DNA of 64,000 bases from Pycnopodia helianthoides. Its lineage: Eukaryota; Echinodermata; Asteroidea; Forcipulatida; Asteriidae. The notes under the pieces were generated by a model, which did no database searches, was not told the DNA's origin, and saw nothing but the letters and a program-made list of their open reading frames with translations. Location of the stretch: contig CM063248.1 of assembly GCA_032158295.1 (NCBI GenBank), positions 18,214,787 to 18,278,786 of the forward strand. Direction: 5' to 3'. Shown here one piece after another: positions 33,757 to 45,770 of the stretch. Numbering within the stretch: position 1 is the first letter of the stretch; each line of letters begins with the position of its first letter. The position numbers and the translations under genes were made by a program.

Positions 33757-34071
33757 ACTCTTTGTCACTCCAAACATGGGAGAAAAATTGTGTCTCAAAA
33801 CATTTCCAGGTTGATGCAGAACTATTCAGAACGTTTCAAAAACAATTTTGTCTAGTCTGTCGCAACCATTCCAAGTTGACGTTGTTCTGTTGAAATAATA
33901 TTTGCCATTTAATGAAATTACAACCTTGTATTTTATTTTGTTTGCTTATTATTCACTGGTTGAAGAGCAGCATCTATCATGAAGGAGAGCCTCTTTCACC
34001 AGTAGATTCATCTATCAAAGTCAACTTAGATTGTCATGGTATGGCTATGCATCACTCCCTCCTTGTCTGAG
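33757..34071 (+). repeat. Higher-order module C of the 66-bp array
   Basis: Near-identical to modules A and B, including the terminal donor-like site. Confidence 0.8.
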
Positions 34072-35369
34072 GTAAGATTTTTTCTTATTGAAATAGACTG
34101 CGGATCACTCAAGTAACAAGAGAAAGTTTGTGTGTAGGGCAGAGTTTTTCTTTTGATGTAGACTCTGCGTCACTCTAAAAACGATAGAATTTTCTGTGTG
34201 ACTGCGCAGAATTTACTTGATGATGTAGACGCTTTTCCCTCCAAATACAGGAGAAAAATTGTGTGACTCCACAGGTTTTTCTAATTGATGTAAACTATTG
34301 GTCAATCGAAACACAGCAGAAAGTCTGTTTGATAGCACATATTTTTCTTACTGATGTAGACCCTATGTCACTTCAAACATAGGAGAAAAACTGTGCAACG
34401 GCATAGCTTTTATCTTATTGATGTAGACTCTAAGTTGTTCTTAACTCTTAGAATGTTTGTGTGACTGCGCAAATTTATCATATTGATGTAAACTTTTGGT
34501 CAATCTAAACACATGAGAAAGTCTGTGTGATAGCACAGAATTTTCTTGATGTAGACTCTGGGTTGCTCTTAACATAGCAGAAGGTCTGTGTGACGGCACA
34601 TATTTTTTTATGATGTAGATTATGGGTCCCTTCAAACACATTAGAAAGTTGATGTAGACACTGCGTCAATCCAAACACAGTAGAAAAACTCTGTGTGACA
34701 GCAAAGATTTTTCTTACTGTTTTAGACTCTGGGTTGCTCTTGACAGCAGAAAGTCTGTTTGACAGCACAGATTGTTCTTTTGATGTTGACTCTTGGTTGC
34801 TCCAAACACAGGAGAAAAACTGTGGGACTGCACAGATTTTTCTCATTTACGATAACTCTAGGTTGCTCTTAACACATGAGAAAGTTTGTGTAACGGCACA
34901 GATTTGTCTTATTGATGAATCCTCTGCGTCACTCTAAACACACGTGAATTTTCTGTTTGACTGTGCAGTTTTTTCTTACTGATGAAAACTCTTAACACAT
35001 AAAGTCTGTGTGACAATAAGATTTGTTCTTAGTGATGAAGACTCTGCGTCACTCAAAACACATGTGAATTTTTTGTTTTGCTGTGTAGATTTTTCTTATT
35101 GATGTAGACTCTAGGTTGCTCTTAACACAAGAGACAGTTTATGTGACTTTGCAGATTTTTCTTGTTGATGTAAACGATTGGTCAATCGAAACACAGGAGA
35201 AAGTCTATGTGATAGCACAGATTTTTGTTATTGATGTAGACATTGCGTCACTCCAAACACAGGAGAAAAACTGTGTGACTGAACAGATTTTTCCGTATTG
35301 ATGTAGACTCTGGGTTGCTTCTTAACACAGCAGATAGTTTGAGTGTCGGGGCAGATTATTCTTTTTGTT

Positions 35370-35669
35370 GGAGACTCTTTGTCACTCCAAACATGGGAGA
35401 AAAATTGTGTCTCAAAACATTTCCAGGTTGATGCAGAACTATTCAGAACGTTTCAAAAACAATTTTGTCTAGTCTGTCGCAACCATTCCAAGTTGATGTT
35501 GTTCTGTTGAAATAATATTTGCCATTTGATGAAATTAAAACCTTGTATTTTATTTTGTTTGCTTGCTTATTATTCACTGGTTGAAGAGCAGCATCTATCA
35601 TGAAGGAGAGCCTCTTTCACCAGCCTCTTTCACATGGGATGGCTATGCATCACTCCCTCCTTGTCTGAG
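35370..35669 (+). repeat. Higher-order module D of the 66-bp array (internally rearranged)
   Basis: Same module, but the segment after gcctctttcaccag is replaced by a short repeat (cctctttcacatggg). The donor-like site is kept. Confidence 0.75.
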
Positions 35670-36263
35670 GTAAGAGTTTTTCTTATTGATATAGACTGCG
35701 AATCACTCAAGTTACAAGAGAAAGTTTGTGTGCAGGGCAGAGTTTTCCTTTAATGTAGACTCTGCGAAACTCCAAACACATGTGAATTTTCTGTGTGACT
35801 GTGCAGATTTTTCTTATTGATGTAAAGTCTTGGTCAATCAAAACGCAGGAGTTAGTCTGTGTGATAGCACAGACTTTTTTGACTGATGTCGAAAAACACA
35901 AGAGAAAAACTTTTTGCGGCTGCACAGATTTTTCTTATTGATGTAGGCTCTTGGTCACTCCAATTACAGGCAAAAGTTTGTTTTACTGCGCAGAGTTTGA
36001 CATTTTGTTGTAGACTCTGTGTCACTCGAAACACAGGAGAAAGATTTTTGTCTCAAAACTTTTTCAAGTTGATGCAGAACTGTTTAGATCATTTCGAAAG
36101 CAATTTTGTCCAATATGTCACAACCATTCCAAGTTGATGTTGTACTGTTGTAATCATTTTTGCCATTTGATGAAATGTTGACAACAGTTGGAGAAAGTTG
36201 TAAAATGTTGCACTGTTTACAAATGCCCTGTATTAAAATTGAAATAACTATGATGTGTTACAG

Positions 36264-36446
36264 ATGGGGCAACTTCTGCCATCCATGCCATGCAAACCCT
36301 CAACCTGTAACTTCTTGATGACATCTTATCATCAGTGAACTTGCGACTACACAGCACTTTACAGTAACTCAAAAGCACTGTGGGTCTTGCAGGAGTTTGT
36401 CATCTCTACCAGTTCATCATCTCCAGGTGATCTTCTGCATACCAAG
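36264..36446 (+). other. Exon-like interval after the 66-bp array
   Basis: It is bounded by tgttacag and accaag|gtaagg, the same right edge as the 24,957-25,086 interval (accaag|gta). No open frame of note. It could be a further exon of the candidate non-coding transcript. Confidence 0.2.
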
Positions 36447-36886
36447 GTAAGGTTTACTTTTAATTATCCATGTGGATGCAACCCAACAAACCCCTAAATC
36501 TACCCACATCGTCTGGTTTTGCCTAACACAGGTCACAATACTGCTCAGCCCAACCAGCCATAATTAGTGCTGAGCTAATGGCAACAGAAACTTTAACAAG
36601 TCTGTTATAAGTTTTGACATTGCTGTTTTGATCCATACTTTTAAACTGTATCTCATATTATGACCAACAAATTTGTTGTAGTCAAATGTAAAAGATCTAC
36701 TTGAATGTTATATAAAACAAATAGAGAATGTTTTGCATTCATGCAAAGGGGAGAATACTTTCATTCGCCAGGCATGTGAGACCTCCTTGTTAGTGCGGAC
36801 ATCTGCATTTATTATTTCAAATATTTTCCATTTGACGCGGCTTCTTTTCTCTGTCCAATATCACATGTAAAATTATGGTGCATGCA

Positions 36887-36986
36887 NNNNNNNNNNNNNN
36901 NNNNNNNNNNNNNNNNNNNNNNNNNNNNNNNNNNNNNNNNNNNNNNNNNNNNNNNNNNNNNNNNNNNNNNNNNNNNNNNNNNNNNN
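36887..36986. other. Assembly gap, 100 N
   Basis: Exactly 100 N, a conventional placeholder for a gap of unknown size. It separates the 66-bp satellite domain from the 444-bp one, so true distances and copy numbers around it are unknown. Confidence 0.99.
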
Positions 36987-36999
36987 TTCGAGCATCGCG

Positions 37000-38910
37000 T
37001 TTTACCGACTCGAGTGCTAACTTTGAAATGCTACGTGCATATAAGAATTTCGATTGCATGTCTATGCGAAGATTCTTATTCTGTAAATAATCTATTCAGA
37101 TGTTAAAGCAATCTGAACAAATTATTTCAGCCATATGCCTGATTTTGCTGTGTTATCAAAGCCTTGTTCATGGTGTAAGTGGTCCTACTCTTTGGCATCT
37201 GAGGGTACAAATATCAAGCCAAAATACATTGAAAAGCTTGAATTGCCATCGAGGTGATTAAACTTGTACAAATCGCAAATGTCTGAGTATTGAACTAACT
37301 TTGGTTTCTTTTGGAGCATTGCATAATCCTTAATCTCGGTCTTTAGGTCTGAAGATTGCTAACGCTGTCATGAAAAGTATTTTCGAGCAGGACTAATGCA
37401 ATGGAAGATTCATAAATTTTTGTCATCGCATGCTAGGTAAGGATTTAAAGTAATCTTTAACATCAGATTATTTAAGCCAATTTAATCGCAGAAAAGTTTG
37501 ATGTTTACAAAGCCTTTGGCGTATGCTGTTGTTGTTCAACCTTTGGCCTGGGTGGTGACAAATCATCAAGCCGGACATTGAGTGACATGAATGCCTTACG
37601 ATGGTATAAAACTTACAAATCCGAAATATCAGGGGATTTATCAACTTTGTTTTTCTCTGAACAAACTGTGTAATTAAATGCCATAAATTGTTTTCGGAGC
37701 ATCGTGTATCCAATGCCGTTCATTTAAGGTTAGATGCTGACGGTCATATGATTGGATGCGGACATATAAGGTTTTAAAATTTGCTTAAAGTAGTTATTTG
37801 TATCAATCTATCAAAATATTTCAACCATATTGGATCTTTCTTGTTTTTCAAAGGCAGTTTGTCAATTTATGAATGTTTCAGCTTTGCCAATGCTGGTGTT
37901 AATCAAAGCCTGAAATCTTATATGGGTCCATTTTGCCTTGCGATGGTAAAAATTCATACAATGCCAGAAATATGAAGGGATTTGAGATGCCTACTGTGTT
38001 ATACTTGACAATCCAGAAAATTAGGGTGATTGAAACTTTCGATTTGTTTTGGCCTTTGTACAAATATAGCCGGATTGAGACCTGCTTGTTAGAGCAAAAA
38101 GTGATTCGTGCAACTTGAGACTCACATTGTCAATCATTGTTGCACTTCAGATATTCAGCATTGGCAGAAATGCGTGTATAAGTTTGCTTGATATTTGCCA
38201 CGCTGGTAAATCATCACGAATATAAGCTATGGGATAACTGTAAAACCATGTGGTGATAGTACTTGTTCTCTAAGAAACATTGAAGCTTGGCTGAGTATAC
38301 TGCGTCATTAAGGTGAGATGCTGAACTGGTCTAAAGTGTTGATCAGATTGCGAGATTCAACAATTGCTTAGTTGCAGATAGCATTTACATATTTTCAGCC
38401 ATATCGAAAGTCTTTGTTCAAAGTTGTGGTTCTTGTCTATTTGGCCATGTGTCAGCAGGAGCTAAGCTTTCGTGAAACTTGAAAATCACAATATGTTAGC
38501 TATGTTCTTCTACAGCTGTTAAAAGATTGAAATGCTTGCGAGTTCATCCCACTCCGTCTTACTAGATGGCTGAATTCAAAAATATTGATGAGGCAGCAGA
38601 AGATTCTCATAAATTTTCTTTCTTGTAGTTCATTAGTCATCTTATAGAAAATTCAACCATATCAAATTTGCTTTGTACAAACCTTTGGTTGAGTGCTGCA
38701 CGGTCTACAAAATATCAAGCAAATAATAAGAGTATTCCTCTTATAATTATCACAAATGGTATACGTCTTGGTTTCTCCTTGCTCTGGTACAAAATGCCTG
38801 AAATCTTGGAGCTTGTCCTGATTTAGCTAATGCAGGATAAAGTTATTTGTGACTGCAAGAATTCAACATGCTTTTGCAGTTCAATTCGCAGTATCCCAAC
38901 TCGCCGGTCA
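37000..38910 (+). repeat. Old, diverged copies of the ~444-bp satellite
   Basis: Several copies share short blocks with the array that follows: ttatcaaagccttgttcatg, gtggtcctactctttggca, aaatacattgaaaa, aaacttgtacaaat, ggtctgaagattgctaacg. Spacing is irregular, and scattered indels remove any frame. Confidence 0.75.
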
Positions 38911-41900
38911 TTTAAGGTCTGAAGATGGCTGAACGTGGTCATAAAAAGTTGATTTCGGATGCAGGACTATGCAAGGAAGATTCTCATACAATTTTGTCTT
39001 TCTAGCATGCTTAGTTCAGGAGTTAAAGTCAATCTTAACTCAGAATATATTTCAAGCCATTATTCGGCAGGAAATGTCTTGTGTTGTTATCAAAGCCCTT
39101 GTTGGCTTTGTTGCTGTTGTAGTGGTCCTACTCTTTGGCCACTGGCGTGGCGTACAAAATCATCACAGCCACGAAAATACATTGAAAGAGAGCCCTTGAA
39201 TTGCCTTTCCGATGGTATAAAACTTGTACAAATCCAGCAAAATGATGAGGGTGATTGAACGTCATACTTTGTGTTTCTCTCTTGGACAGCTCTGTGTACA
39301 AAAATGCCATGAACATGCTTTTGCGAGCATTCGCAGTATCCCAACTCGCCGGTCATTTAAGGTCTGAAGATGGCTGAACGTGGTCATAAAAAGTTATTTT
39401 CGGATGCAGGACTATGCAAGGAAGATTCTCATACAATTTTTGTCTTTCTAGCATGCTTAGTTCAGGAGTTAAAGTCAATCTTAACTCAGAATATATTTCA
39501 AGCCATTATTCGGCAGGAAATGTCTTGCTGTTGTTATCAAAGCCTTTGTTGCTGTTGTAGTGGTCCTACTCTTTGGCCACTGGCGTGGCGTACAAAATCA
39601 TCACAGCCACGAAAATACATTGAAAGAGAGCCCTTGAGATTGCCTTTCCGATGGTATAAAACTTGTACAAATCCACAAAATGATGAGGGTGATTTGAACG
39701 TTCATACTTTGTGTTTCTCTCTTGGACAGCTCTGTGTACAAAAATGCCATTGAACATGCTTTTGCGGAGCATTCGCAGTATCCCAACTCGCCGGTCATTT
39801 AAGGTCTGAAGATGGCTGAACGTGGTCATAAAAAGTTGATTTTCGGATGCAGGACTATGCAAGGAAGATTCTCATACAATTTTTGTCTTTCTAGCATGCT
39901 TAGTTCAGGAGTTAAAGTCAATCTTAACTCAGAATATATTTCAAGCCATTATTCGGCAGGAAATGTCTTGCTGTTGTTATCAAAGCCTTTGTTTGCTGTT
40001 GTAGTGGTCCTACTCTTTGGCCACTGGCGTGGCGTACAAAATCATCACAGCCACGAAAATACATTGAAAGAGAGCCCTTGAGATTGCCTTTCCGATGGTA
40101 TAAAACTTGTACAAATCCAGCAAAATGATGAGGGTGATTTGAACGTTCATACTTTGTGTTTCTCTCTTGGACAGCTCTGTGTACAAAAATGCCATTGAAC
40201 ATGCTTTTGCGGAGCATTCGCAGTATCCCAACTCGCCGGTCATTTAAGGTCTGAAGATGGCTGAACGTGGTCATAAAAAGTTGATTTTCGGATGCAGGAC
40301 TATGCAAGGAAGATTCTCATACAATTTTTGTCTTTCTAGCATGCTTAGTTCAGGAGTTAAAGTCAATCTTAACTCAGAATATATTTCAAGCCATTATTCG
40401 GCAGGAAATGTCTTGCTGTTGTTATCAAAGCCTTTGTTGCTGTTGTAGTGGTCCTACTCTTTGGCCACTGGCGTGGCGTACAAAATCATCACAGCCACGA
40501 AAATACATTGAAAGAGAGCCCTTGAGATTGCCTTTCCGATGGTATAAAACTTGTACAAATCCAGCAAAATGATGAGGGTGATTTGAACGTGCATACTTTG
40601 TGTTTCTCTCTTGGACAGCTCTGTGTACAAAAATGCCATTGAACATGCTTTTGCGGAGCATTCGCAGTATCCCAACTCGCCGGTCATTTAAGGTCTGAAG
40701 ATGGCTGAACGTGGTCATAAAAAGTTGATTTTCGGATGCAGGACTATGCAAGGAAGATTCTCATACAATTTTTGTCTTTCTAGCATGCTTAGTTCAGGAG
40801 TTAAAGTCAATCTAACTCAGAATATATTTCAAGCCATTATTCGGCAGAATTCTTGCTGTTGTTATCAAAGCCTTTGTTGCTGTTGTAGTGGTCCTACTCT
40901 TTGGCCACTGGCGTGGCGTACAAAATCATCACAGCCACGAAAATACATTGAAAGAGAGCCCTTGAGATTGCCTTTCCGATGGTATAAAACTTGTACAAAT
41001 CCAGCAAAATGATGAGGGTGATTTGAACGTTCATACTTTGTGTTTCTCTCTGGACAGCTCTGTGTACAAAAATGCCATTGAACATGCTTTTGCGGAGCAT
41101 TCGCACTATGCAAGGAAGATTCTCATACAATTTTGTCTTTCTAGCATGCTTAGTTCAGGAGTTAAAGTCAATCTTAACCAGAATATATTTCAAGCCATTA
41201 TTCGGCAGGAAATGTCTTGCTGTTGTTATCAAAGCCTTTGTTGCTGTTGTAGTGGTCCTACTCTTTGGCCACTGGCGTGGCGTACAAAATCATCACAGCC
41301 ACGAAAATACATTGAAAGAGAGCCCTTGAGATTGCCTTTCCGATGGTAAAAACTTGTACAAATCCAGCAAAATGATGAGGGTGATTTGAACGTTCATACT
41401 TTGTGTTTCTCTCTTGGACAGCTCTGTGTACAAAAATGCCATTGAACATGCTTTTGCGGAGCATTCGCAGTATCCCAACTCGCCGGTCATTTAAGGTCTG
41501 AAGATGGCTGAACGTGGTCATAAAAAAGTTGATTTTCGGATGCAGGACTATGCAAGGAAGATTCTCATACAATTTTGTCTTTCTAGCATGCTTAGTTCAG
41601 GAGTTAAAGTCAATCTTAACTCAGAATATATTTCAAGCCATTATTCGGCAGGAATTCTTGCTGTTGTTATCAAAGCCTTTGTTGCTGTTGTAGTGGTCCT
41701 ACTCTTTGGCCACTGGCGTGGCGTACAAAATCATCACAGCCACGAAAATACATTGAAAGAGAGCCCTTGAGATTGCCTTTCCGATGGTATAAAACTTGTA
41801 CAAATCCAGCAAAATGATGAGGTGATTTGAACGTTCATACTTTGTGTTTCTCTCTTGGACAGCTCTGTGTACAAAAATGCCATTGAACATGCTTTTGCGG

Positions 41901-44830
41901 AGCATTCGCAGTATCCCAACTCGCCGGTCATTTAAGGTCTGAAGATGGCTGAACGTGGTCATAAAAAGTTGATTTTCGGATGCAGGACTATGCAAGGAAG
42001 ATTCTCATACAATTTTTGTCTTTCTAGCATGCTTAGTTCAGAGTTAAAGTCAATCTTAACTCAAATATATTTCAAGCCATTATTCGGCAGGAAATCTTGC
42101 TGTTGTTATCAAAGCCTTTGTTGCTGTTGTGTGGTCCTACTCTTTGGCCACTGGGTGGGTACAAAATCATCACAGCCACGAAAATACATTGAAAGAGAGC
42201 CCTTGAATTGCCTTTCGATGGTATAAAACTTGTACAATCACAAATGATGAGGGTGATTTGAACGTCATACTTTGTGTTTCTCTCTTGGACAGCTCTGTGT
42301 ACAAAAATGCCATTGAACATGCTTTTGCGAGCATTCGCAGTATCCCAACTCGCCGTCATTTAAGGTCTGAAGATGGCTGAACGTGGCATAAAAAGTAATT
42401 TTCGGATGAGGACTATGCAAGGAAGATTCTCATACAATTTTTGTCTTTCTAGCATGCTTAGTTCAGGAGTTAAAGTCAATCTTAACCAGAATATATTCAA
42501 GCCATTATTCGGAGGAAATGTCTTGATGTTGTTATCAAAGCCCTTGTTGCTTTGTTGCTGTTATGTGGTCCTACTCTTTGGCCACTGGCGTGGCGTACAA
42601 AATCATCACAGCCACGAAAATACATTGAAAGAGAGCCCTTGAGATTGCCTTTCCGATGGTATAAAACTTGTACAAATCCACAAAATGAGGGTGATTTGAA
42701 CGTTCATACTTTGTGTTTCTCTCTTGGACAGCTCTGTGTACAAAAATGCCATTGAACATGCTTTTGCGGAGCATTCGCAGTATCCCAACTCGCCGGTCAT
42801 TTAAGGTCTGAAGATGGCTGAAACGTGGTCATAAAAAGTTATTTTCGGATGCAGGACTATGCAAGGAAGATTCCATACAATTTTTTTCTTTCTAGCATGC
42901 TTAGTTCAGATTAAAGTCAATCTTAACTCAGAATATATTTCAAGCCATTATTCGCAGGAAATGTCTTGCTGTTGTTATCAAAGCCTTTGTTGCTGTTGTA
43001 GTGGTCCTACTCTTTGGCCACTGGCGTGGCGTACAAAATCATCACAGCCACGAAAATACATTGAAAAGAGAGCCCATGATATTGCCTTTCCGATGGTATA
43101 AAACTTGTACAAATCCAGCAAAATAATGAGGGTGATTTGACGTTCATACTTTGTGTTTCTCTCTTGACAGCTCTGTGTACAAAAAATGCCATTGAACATG
43201 CTTTGCGGAGCATTCGCAGTATCCCAACTCGCCGGTCATTTAAGGTCTGAAGATGCTAACGTGGTCATAAAAAGTGATTTTCGATGCAGGACTATGCAGG
43301 AAGATTCTCATACAATTTTTGTCTTTCTAGCATGCTTAGTTCAGGAGTTAATATCAATCTTAACACAGAATAATTTCAAGCCATTATTCGGCAGGAAAGT
43401 CTTGATGTTGTTATCAAAGCCTTTGCTTTGTTGCTGTTGTAGTGGTCCTACTCTTTGGCCACTGGCGTGGCGTACAAATCATCACAGCCACGAAAATACA
43501 TTGAAGAGAGCCTTGAGATTGCCTTTCCGATGGTAAAAACTTGTACAAATCCAGCAAAATAATGAGAGTGATTTGAACGTTCATACTTTGTGTTTCTCTC
43601 TTGGACAGCTCTGTGTACAAAAATGCCATTGAACATGCTTTTGCGGAGCATTCGCAGTAACCAACTCGCCGGTATTTAAGGTCTGAAGATGGCTAAACTG
43701 TCATAAAAAGTGATTTCGGATGCAGACTATGCAGGAAGATTCTCATACAATTTTTGTCTTTCTAGCATGCTTATTCAGAGTTAAAGTCAATCTTAACCAG
43801 AATATATTCAAGCCATTTTCGGCAGGAAATGTCTTGTGTTGTTATCAAAGCCTTTTGTTGCTGTTGTAGTGGTCTCTTTGGCCACTGGCGTGGCGTACAA
43901 AATCATCACAGCCACGAAAATACATGAAAGAGAGCCCTGGATTGCCTTTCCGATGGTATAAAACTTGTACAAATCCAACAAAATGATGAGGGTGATTTGA
44001 ACGTTCATACTTTGTGTTTCTCTCTTGAACAGCTCTGTGTACAAAAATGCCATTGAACATGCTTTGCGAGCATTCGCAGGGGGGGGGGGGGGATGCAAGG
44101 AAGATTCTCATACAATTTTTGTCTTTCTAGCATGCTTAGTTCAGAGTTAAAGTCAATCTTAACTCAGAATATATTTCAAGCCATTATTCGGCAGGAAATG
44201 TCTTGCTGTTGTTATCAAAGCCTTTGTTGCTGTTGTAGTGGTCCTACTCTTTGGCCACTGGCGTGGCGTACAAAATCATCACAGCCACGAAAATACATTG
44301 AAAGAGAGCCCTTGAGATTGCCTTTCCGATGGTATAAAACTTGTACAAATCCAGCAAAATGATGAGGGTGATTTGAACGTTCATACTTTGTGTTTCTCTC
44401 TTGGACAGCTCTGTGTACAAAAATGCCATTGAACATGCTTTTGCGGAGCATCCGCAGTATCCCAACTCGCCGGTCATTTAAGGTCTGAAGATGGCTGAAC
44501 GTGGTCATAAAAAGTTGATTTTCGGATGCAGGACTATGCAAGGAAGATTCTCATACAATTTTTGTCTTTCTAGCATGCTTAGTTCAGGAGTTAAAGTCAA
44601 TCTTAACTCAGAATATATTTCAAACCATTATTCGGCAGGAAATGTCTTGCTGTTGTTATCAAAGCCCTTGTTGGCTTTGTTGCTGTTGAAGTGGCCCTAC
44701 TCTTTGGCCACTGGCTTGGCGTACAAAATCATCACAGCCACGAAAATACAATGAACAGAGTGCTCTTGAGATTGCCTTTTCGGTGGTATAAAACTTGTAC
44801 ACATCCAGCAAAATGATGTGGGTGATTTGA
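38910..44830 (+). repeat. ~444-bp satellite array (~13 copies)
   Basis: The unit starts ggtctgaagatggctgaacg and includes cttagttcaggagttaaagt, tggccactggcgtggcgtac and ttgtgtttctctcttggaca. Copies at 39,360, 39,803, 40,247 and 40,690 are almost identical. Two junctions drop ~70 bp after gagcattcgca (41,105 and 44,078). Copies at 42,060-44,080 carry many single-base deletions. A hydrophobic frame (AVVVVLLFGHW) recurs but is frameshifted in many copies. I do not call it a gene. Confidence 0.95.
44079..44092 (+). repeat. G14 homopolymer at a satellite junction
   Basis: Fourteen G residues replace about 65 bp of the satellite unit (gcattcgca|G14|atgcaagg). This looks like an assembly or gap-filling scar. 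Confidence 0.8.
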
Positions 44831-44836
44831 CCGTGC

Positions 44837-44944
44837 ATGAAAAATGTCTTGCTGTTGTTATACGCAGCTCTTATTGGCTTAGTTGGTATTGTAGTGGCTC
44901 TTCTCCTTGGCTACTGGCTTGGCTTACGAATAGAGAGCCATTGA
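44837..44944 (+). pseudogene. Diverged end copy with a transmembrane-like frame
   Basis: From ATG at 44,837 a 35-codon frame reads a hydrophobic stretch (ALIGLVGIVVALLLGYW) and stops after RIESH. It aligns with the array's recurring frame (LVGFVAVVVVLLFGHW), and the differences between the two are mostly conservative. It may be a relic of an exon that encoded a membrane helix, but it is short and unsupported otherwise. Confidence 0.25.
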
Positions 44945-45239
44945 GATTGCCTTTGCGATCATGGTAAAAAAAGGTTGTACAAAAATGGTCTGCTTGAGCA
45001 GCTCTTTGGCCCCTGGTGTATAGACTAGGCTTTGTTTGTATCGGCTATATTTCAATATGCTGCAGCGTTTACCCACGACGGCTAAACAGAGTCAATACCG
45101 TGACCCCAAAAGAGTCAATACCGTGACCCCAACACAACTAGATTGGTTTCTTGCCGTTACTTCAATATTGCGACTTTGCACGTGTGGGATTGATAATATT
45201 GTTTTTTGGTAACTGCTTCCTGTCCATCCTACCATACAG

Positions 45240-45407
45240 GACTGGCTGATTGAAACGTTAGGTACCGGACTTACTTCAAAGGAGCTTATCAAAAGGCTCG
45301 TGGAGTTAGAACGAGTTGCCGTGGTTACCGCCTCTTCATTCTACGCGAGGAGCGCCCAGCTGACAGATGTTGCCGTTTTTAGAGTATCATTTCAGTTGTC
45401 ATTGCAG
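45240..45407 (+). CDS. Candidate orphan exon with HNF1-N-like helix motif
   Basis: Acceptor ctaccatacag precedes 56 uninterrupted codons that end cag|gtgatg; both ends are phase 0. The peptide begins DWLIETLGTGLTSKELIKRL and continues VELERVAVV. The LxxL..TG[LM]TxxE[LI]xxxL pattern is reminiscent of the short dimerisation helix pair in HNF1 and HMBOX1 homeodomain proteins; this is inference from a short match. No homeobox or other exon is seen in the window. It could equally be a chance frame, though its codon use looks coding-like. Confidence 0.3.
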
Positions 45408-45689
45408 GTGATGACGCACTGACGGAGGTGTGTAAAGGATAGAAACATTCTCCAACATAGCCCGTTTGTACACACAACTGATTATATATGTGGTGTGTTT
45501 ACTAACAGTCATGATCAGTGTATAGAAAATGATTTATACAATGAGCCATAAGATAAAATATTACGTGATGACTACGTGCCGGAAGCTTGGAAAGGCCACA
45601 ACTAGAAAGAATCAAGTTTGGTATCTTGCCCCGAACAGAAACTTAAAACGCTACAGCATGATCGAAATTGTAAGATCATTGTGGTGGCC

Positions 45690-45770
45690 GAAAGGTCTGA
45701 TGCACCGCACAAGTTCGGGTGTTAATAGAGTGCGGGTTCGGTTCCCGGTCATATTTGGTGCATGATAATG
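45690..45770 (+). repeat. tRNA-SINE head fragment
   Basis: gtggccgaaaggtctgatgc with B-box-like gggttcggttcccggtcata. No SINE body follows. Confidence 0.45.

Larger units (their letters stand above)
25365..36080 (+). repeat. 66-bp hairpin satellite, ~11 kb
   Basis: The unit reads gactctgcgtcactccaaac, acaggagaaaaactgtgtga, cggcacagatttttcttatt, gatgta. Within each unit gaaaaactgtg and cacagatttttc form an imperfect stem around a 6-base loop. The unit is a multiple of three, so open frames of 60-135 codons appear on both strands, none with a consistent start or end. Copies are diverged, unlike the 65-bp array. The array is broken at 25,576-27,110 by the segmental duplication, and by ~300-bp modules at 28,141-28,457, 31,066-31,378, 33,757-34,071 and 35,370-35,669. 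A truncated module lies near 30,142-30,280. Confidence 0.9.

Noticed and set aside
25365..36080. CRISPR-like array (regular hairpins with spacers)
   Set aside because: The spacers are themselves repeated, the host is a eukaryote with split genes, and there are no cas genes. It is a satellite.
38969..42755. Repeated 'MAERGHKK...' plus-strand and 'MTGELGYCEC...' minus-strand frames in the 444-bp array
   Set aside because: They recur because the units are copies, they shift frame with single-base differences, and each overlaps an opposite-strand frame. Only the possible ancestral membrane-helix frame is worth a second look, and it is listed as a finding.
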